Of a stretch of 64,000 nt of DNA, positions 61,898 through 64,000 are shown piece after piece. The DNA comes from Palsa-506 sp963836355. Lineage in GTDB: Bacteria > Actinomycetota > Actinomycetes > Streptosporangiales > Streptosporangiaceae. The translations under genes were made by a program, and so were the position numbers. Below the pieces are notes generated by a model that was not told the origin of the DNA, did no database searches, and saw nothing but the letters and a program-made list of their open reading frames with translations. How positions within the stretch are numbered: position 1 is the first letter of the stretch; each line of letters begins with the position of its first letter. The stretch is taken from positions 558,001 to 622,000 of the forward strand of contig CAWIJO010000006.1 in NCBI GenBank assembly GCA_963836355.1, given 5' to 3'.

Positions 61898-62110
61898 ATG
61901 CATGCTGACCTGGGGGAAAACGTTCCTGTTTGGCGCAAGGCACAGCGGAGCGTAGGCAATGGGGCGTGCGTGGAAGTAGCCCCGGTTAACGGCAATATCG
62001 CCATTCGCGACTCAAAGAATCCGGACGGTGCCGTGCTCATATACACGGCTATCGAGTGGAACGCCTTCCTGGACGGAGTCAGAAAGCGCGAATTCGATGA
62101 TCTGTGCTGA
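61898..62110 (+). CDS. DUF397-domain protein
   Basis: The 70-residue protein shows the DUF397 pattern: VWRKAQRSVGNGACVEVAPV, NIAIRDSKNPDGAVL and IEWNAFLDGVRKREFD. DUF397 proteins act with XRE-DUF5753 regulators, probably as antagonists, in development and antibiotic control. It lies 110 bases after its partner gene, in the same direction. The region between is AT-rich for this genome (61780-61870). Confidence 0.9.
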   Translation: MHADLGENVPVWRKAQRSVGNGACVEVAPVNGNIAIRDSKNPDGAVLIYTAIEWNAFLDGVRKREFDDLC

Positions 62111-62230
62111 TCGCGTGATCCAAGAATAGCTTATCGAGGGATGGCCCACTGGCTGTGCCTGTGGGTGCCGGAAACTGTGTCACCTCATGCGGCCTGGCCT
62201 CTTGCCCAGGCCGATCCCCGCGCGACCGTT

Positions 62231-62875
62231 TCAAGCTGCCGGGCGGCCGTCCCGCTCGGCACGATCCCTGATGCCGCGCAGCATCCGCGCCGTCATCAGG
62301 AAGCTGACCGCCGCTACGGGCTCGACGAGCAACGGAGCCCACCACCGCGAGGACGCGTATCGCTCGCGCACCAGCAGCCGTGTTGTCCCGCCCGGCTGCT
62401 CCCGCAGGGCAAAGGCCCAGGTGAAGTCGTACGGCGGCGGCGCCGCGCGCACCGGCACGCCGCCTCGCAGGACCAGCGCCCGGCCCTGCTCCACGACCGT
62501 TACACCCAGCCCGACCTCCGGGGCGAGCCTGACCTCATCCCCGACCTTGACGTCCTGCCACTCCGCGACGACCCGGTCCGCGCTGTGGATGTCGCAGCCA
62601 GCCAGGTTCTCGAGCACGTCGTAACTGTAAAAGCCGCCCCGCCCCTGACCGAGCTGGGCGATCCACGGCCAGATCTGATCTGCCAGGGCATGGACTGTGA
62701 TGGCCCGGGTCGCCGCCAGGTCGGGACCCGGGATCAGGTCATCGCCAGCCAAGGCGGCGCCGGCTTCTTCGCCAGTTGCACCCCAGCCAGGCAGTCCCGG
62801 CCTGACCACCAGGATGTAAACCGCCGCCGCGCCGCCAATGACGGCAGCGCCCGCTGCATATGCCCGGCTCCTCAT
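62231..62875 (-). CDS. Membrane-anchored SRPBCC-like protein
   Basis: The 214-residue protein has an N-terminal helix (YAAGAAVIGGAAAVYILVV), then a START/SRPBCC-like region (TRAITVHALADQIWPWIAQL; GGFYSYDVLENLAGCDIHSA; DEVRLAPEVGLGVTVVEQGR; TTRLLVRERYASSRWWAPLL). SRPBCC folds bind hydrophobic ligands. ATG 62875 follows GAGGGGG. It converges with the DUF397 gene. Confidence 0.75.
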   Translation of the reverse strand: MRSRAYAAGAAVIGGAAAVYILVVRPGLPGWGATGEEAGAALAGDDLIPGPDLAATRAITVHALADQIWPWIAQLGQGRGGFYSYDVLENLAGCDIHSADRVVAEWQDVKVGDEVRLAPEVGLGVTVVEQGRALVLRGGVPVRAAPPPYDFTWAFALREQPGGTTRLLVRERYASSRWWAPLLVEPVAAVSFLMTARMLRGIRDRAERDGRPAA

Positions 62876-63470
62876 TCAATCCCCCTCGCCGCTCATTATC
62901 GGCCCCTTCATGAGGCCTAACGCCATCCCGGCCAGACCTGGGCCAGACACCAGTTAGTGGAGGTCAAGACAGAAGCGCCCCGACCTCTCCCGCGGTCGCA
63001 GAAGCCACACGGAAAAGCTAATCGGCTAACGCGCGGCGCTCCGGGGGGACCCAGCTCGGCCTCGGCGTCCGGTAGCCGCATACAGCGCGTCAGGTCAGGC
63101 CGGACCTGGCATCAGCGGCGGGCCGGGACGTTCGCTGGCACATCGACGCGCGCCGGGCCCGGCGGCGACCTCCAGGCCAGTCACGCCGCGCCGAGTCGGT
63201 GGCGTGCATTGGCTACGTCGATAGGGGGCATCACGCTGAGTGGCGGCGGATGTCCAGGGAGAACGCGCGCAGTGCCGATATGAATGGCGCCTTGTCCTTG
63301 GGCTTGCCGTTCGAGTAGCGACCGAGCGGGACAATATGCGCGTCCTGGAGATCAGGCGCCTGCTCGCTGCCCGCCTCCTACGGCTGCACCCGCCCGGTCA
63401 TGCAGACCGCTAGCTGAGCTGCCGACGCCGCCACCAGGTCCGCTCCGGCCAGTATCACCAGCGCACCCGG
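62876..63470. other. Intergenic, no supported gene
   Basis: Frames are open on both strands but none has a recognised domain. No repeat or operator stands out. Confidence 0.45.
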
Positions 63471-64000
63471 CTAAGCCGAGACAATGCCCTGGTCAGCTAG
63501 CAACTGGCGGGCTGCCGTACTGGGTGCCTGGTTTGTCGCCTGCCGATTCGGCGCGGTGTATTGCCCGCATGGCGCCCAGGAACAGCCGCTGCTGACTAAA
63601 GCGGCCCGGAGCCCGGCAGTCGCCGCCATGTCGCTCAGCGGGCCGCTTGGCCTGCGGTACATCCGCCGCGCCCAGCGCGGCAGGGTCGAGAACGCCAGGG
63701 CGCTTACCGGCGTCAGCCCCAGCTTCAGCAGGCGGTTGCCGTCGGGCACCGGAGGATGGAAGGTCGGCCGCAGCGCTTGCCTCGCCTCCACGCACGCATG
63801 CAACCTCGGCCTGATCTCCTGGTAGTAGGCGTCGAGCTCGGCCATCGAAGCGGGCGCTGCGCCGCGGTCGACGCCGATGAGCTCCGCACTTGCGCGCTGC
63901 TCGTCCACGAAGGCGTCGAGATCCGCGGCCGAGAACGATAGCCGGCTACGCCGGGCCACGTCAGCGCAGGAGGCCACCTCACCGCAATGCACCCACAGCA
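63471..64000 (-). CDS. MpaB-family (DUF2236) oxygenase, 5' end beyond the window
   Basis: The C-terminal part of a DUF2236 protein is seen: WVHCGEVASCADVARR runs to the window edge, then DAFVDEQRASAELIGVDRGA, AELDAYYQEIRPRLHACVEA and FSTLPRWARRMYRRPSGP. The family includes the latex-clearing protein and MpaB, haem-containing oxygenases. The His in WVH is the conserved position. The frame continues upstream past base 64000. A tail after RRMYRR is somewhat low-complexity. Confidence 0.78.
   Translation of the reverse strand, partial: LWVHCGEVASCADVARRSRLSFSAADLDAFVDEQRASAELIGVDRGAAPASMAELDAYYQEIRPRLHACVEARQALRPTFHPPVPDGNRLLKLGLTPVSALAFSTLPRWARRMYRRPSGPLSDMAATAGLRAALVSSGCSWAPCGQYTAPNRQATNQAPSTAARQLLADQGIVSA

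Noticed and set aside
1..64000. tRNA, rRNA or riboswitch genes
   Set aside because: I looked for T-loop-like GGTTCGAATCC patterns and conserved leader motifs and saw none that fold convincingly; a tRNAscan or Infernal run would settle it.

Overview
The window is GC-rich DNA with dense genes, many GTG starts and 4-base ATGA overlaps. Family content points to a filamentous or multicellular actinomycete: a mycothiol-isomerase-type DinB protein, an F420-type DUF385 reductase, an XRE-DUF5753/DUF397 pair, a SARP-type BTAD-ATPase, a trypsin-STAND ATPase and an oxygenase of the MpaB family. The genus cannot be fixed from sequence alone. The region reads as accessory chromosome: many small stress, redox and regulatory modules, several broken genes, and at least five fragments of one DDE transposase family.

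Layout. 1-9 kb: end of a class II aldolase, a PfkB kinase, a DinB-like protein, small monooxygenase-fold proteins, an AcoR-like regulator, a decayed propeller gene and a CbxX-type AAA ATPase. 8.9-12.75 kb: a one-blade lectin-like ORF, a Trypco1 protein and a 1089-residue trypsin-NB-ARC-repeat protein, which look like a bacterial conflict/immunity module. 13-18.7 kb: a GlsB-like membrane protein, then a minus-strand copper-type operon (His-starting exported protein, CopC-CopD fusion, two proteins sharing one C-terminal domain) and a secreted protein. 18.9-23.5 kb: an ArsR-arsenate reductase fusion coupled to ChrA, two membrane proteins and a TrkA-type potassium channel.

24.3-32.5 kb is the most coherent block: a reactive-sulfur (persulfide) regulon. 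It holds a CstR-type repressor, a CstB-like persulfide dioxygenase-rhodanese, a rhodanese, a TauE exporter, DUF202 proteins, thioredoxin, an OsmC protein, a class V aminotransferase-like protein, a PIG-L deacetylase and a 38-residue cysteine-rich protein. Seven near-identical palindromes (ATACCC-N4-GGGTAT type) lie in front of these transcription units, so one repressor probably controls them all.

32.8-43.4 kb: a MaoC hydratase, an MFS transporter, a truncated OsmC gene, a LuxR-type ATPase pseudogene abutting a transposase fragment, SnoaL-like proteins, a TrxR-like flavoprotein without its CxxC, a PQ-loop protein, an HxlR regulator beside a decayed methyltransferase, and a PadR-membrane operon. 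43.5-52 kb: a BTAD-ATPase regulator, an intact HxlR/methyltransferase pair, a MarR regulator, an ECF sigma factor, a PP2C phosphatase and a 46-bp perfect palindrome. 52-56.4 kb is heavily decayed (frameshifted DUF385, chimeric metallo-beta-lactamase ORF, broken histidine kinase and response regulator). 56.4-64 kb: an MMPL transporter, another transposase fragment, a two-gene module resembling actinomycete integrative elements, an XRE/DUF397 pair, a SRPBCC-like protein and the end of an MpaB-family gene running off the right edge.
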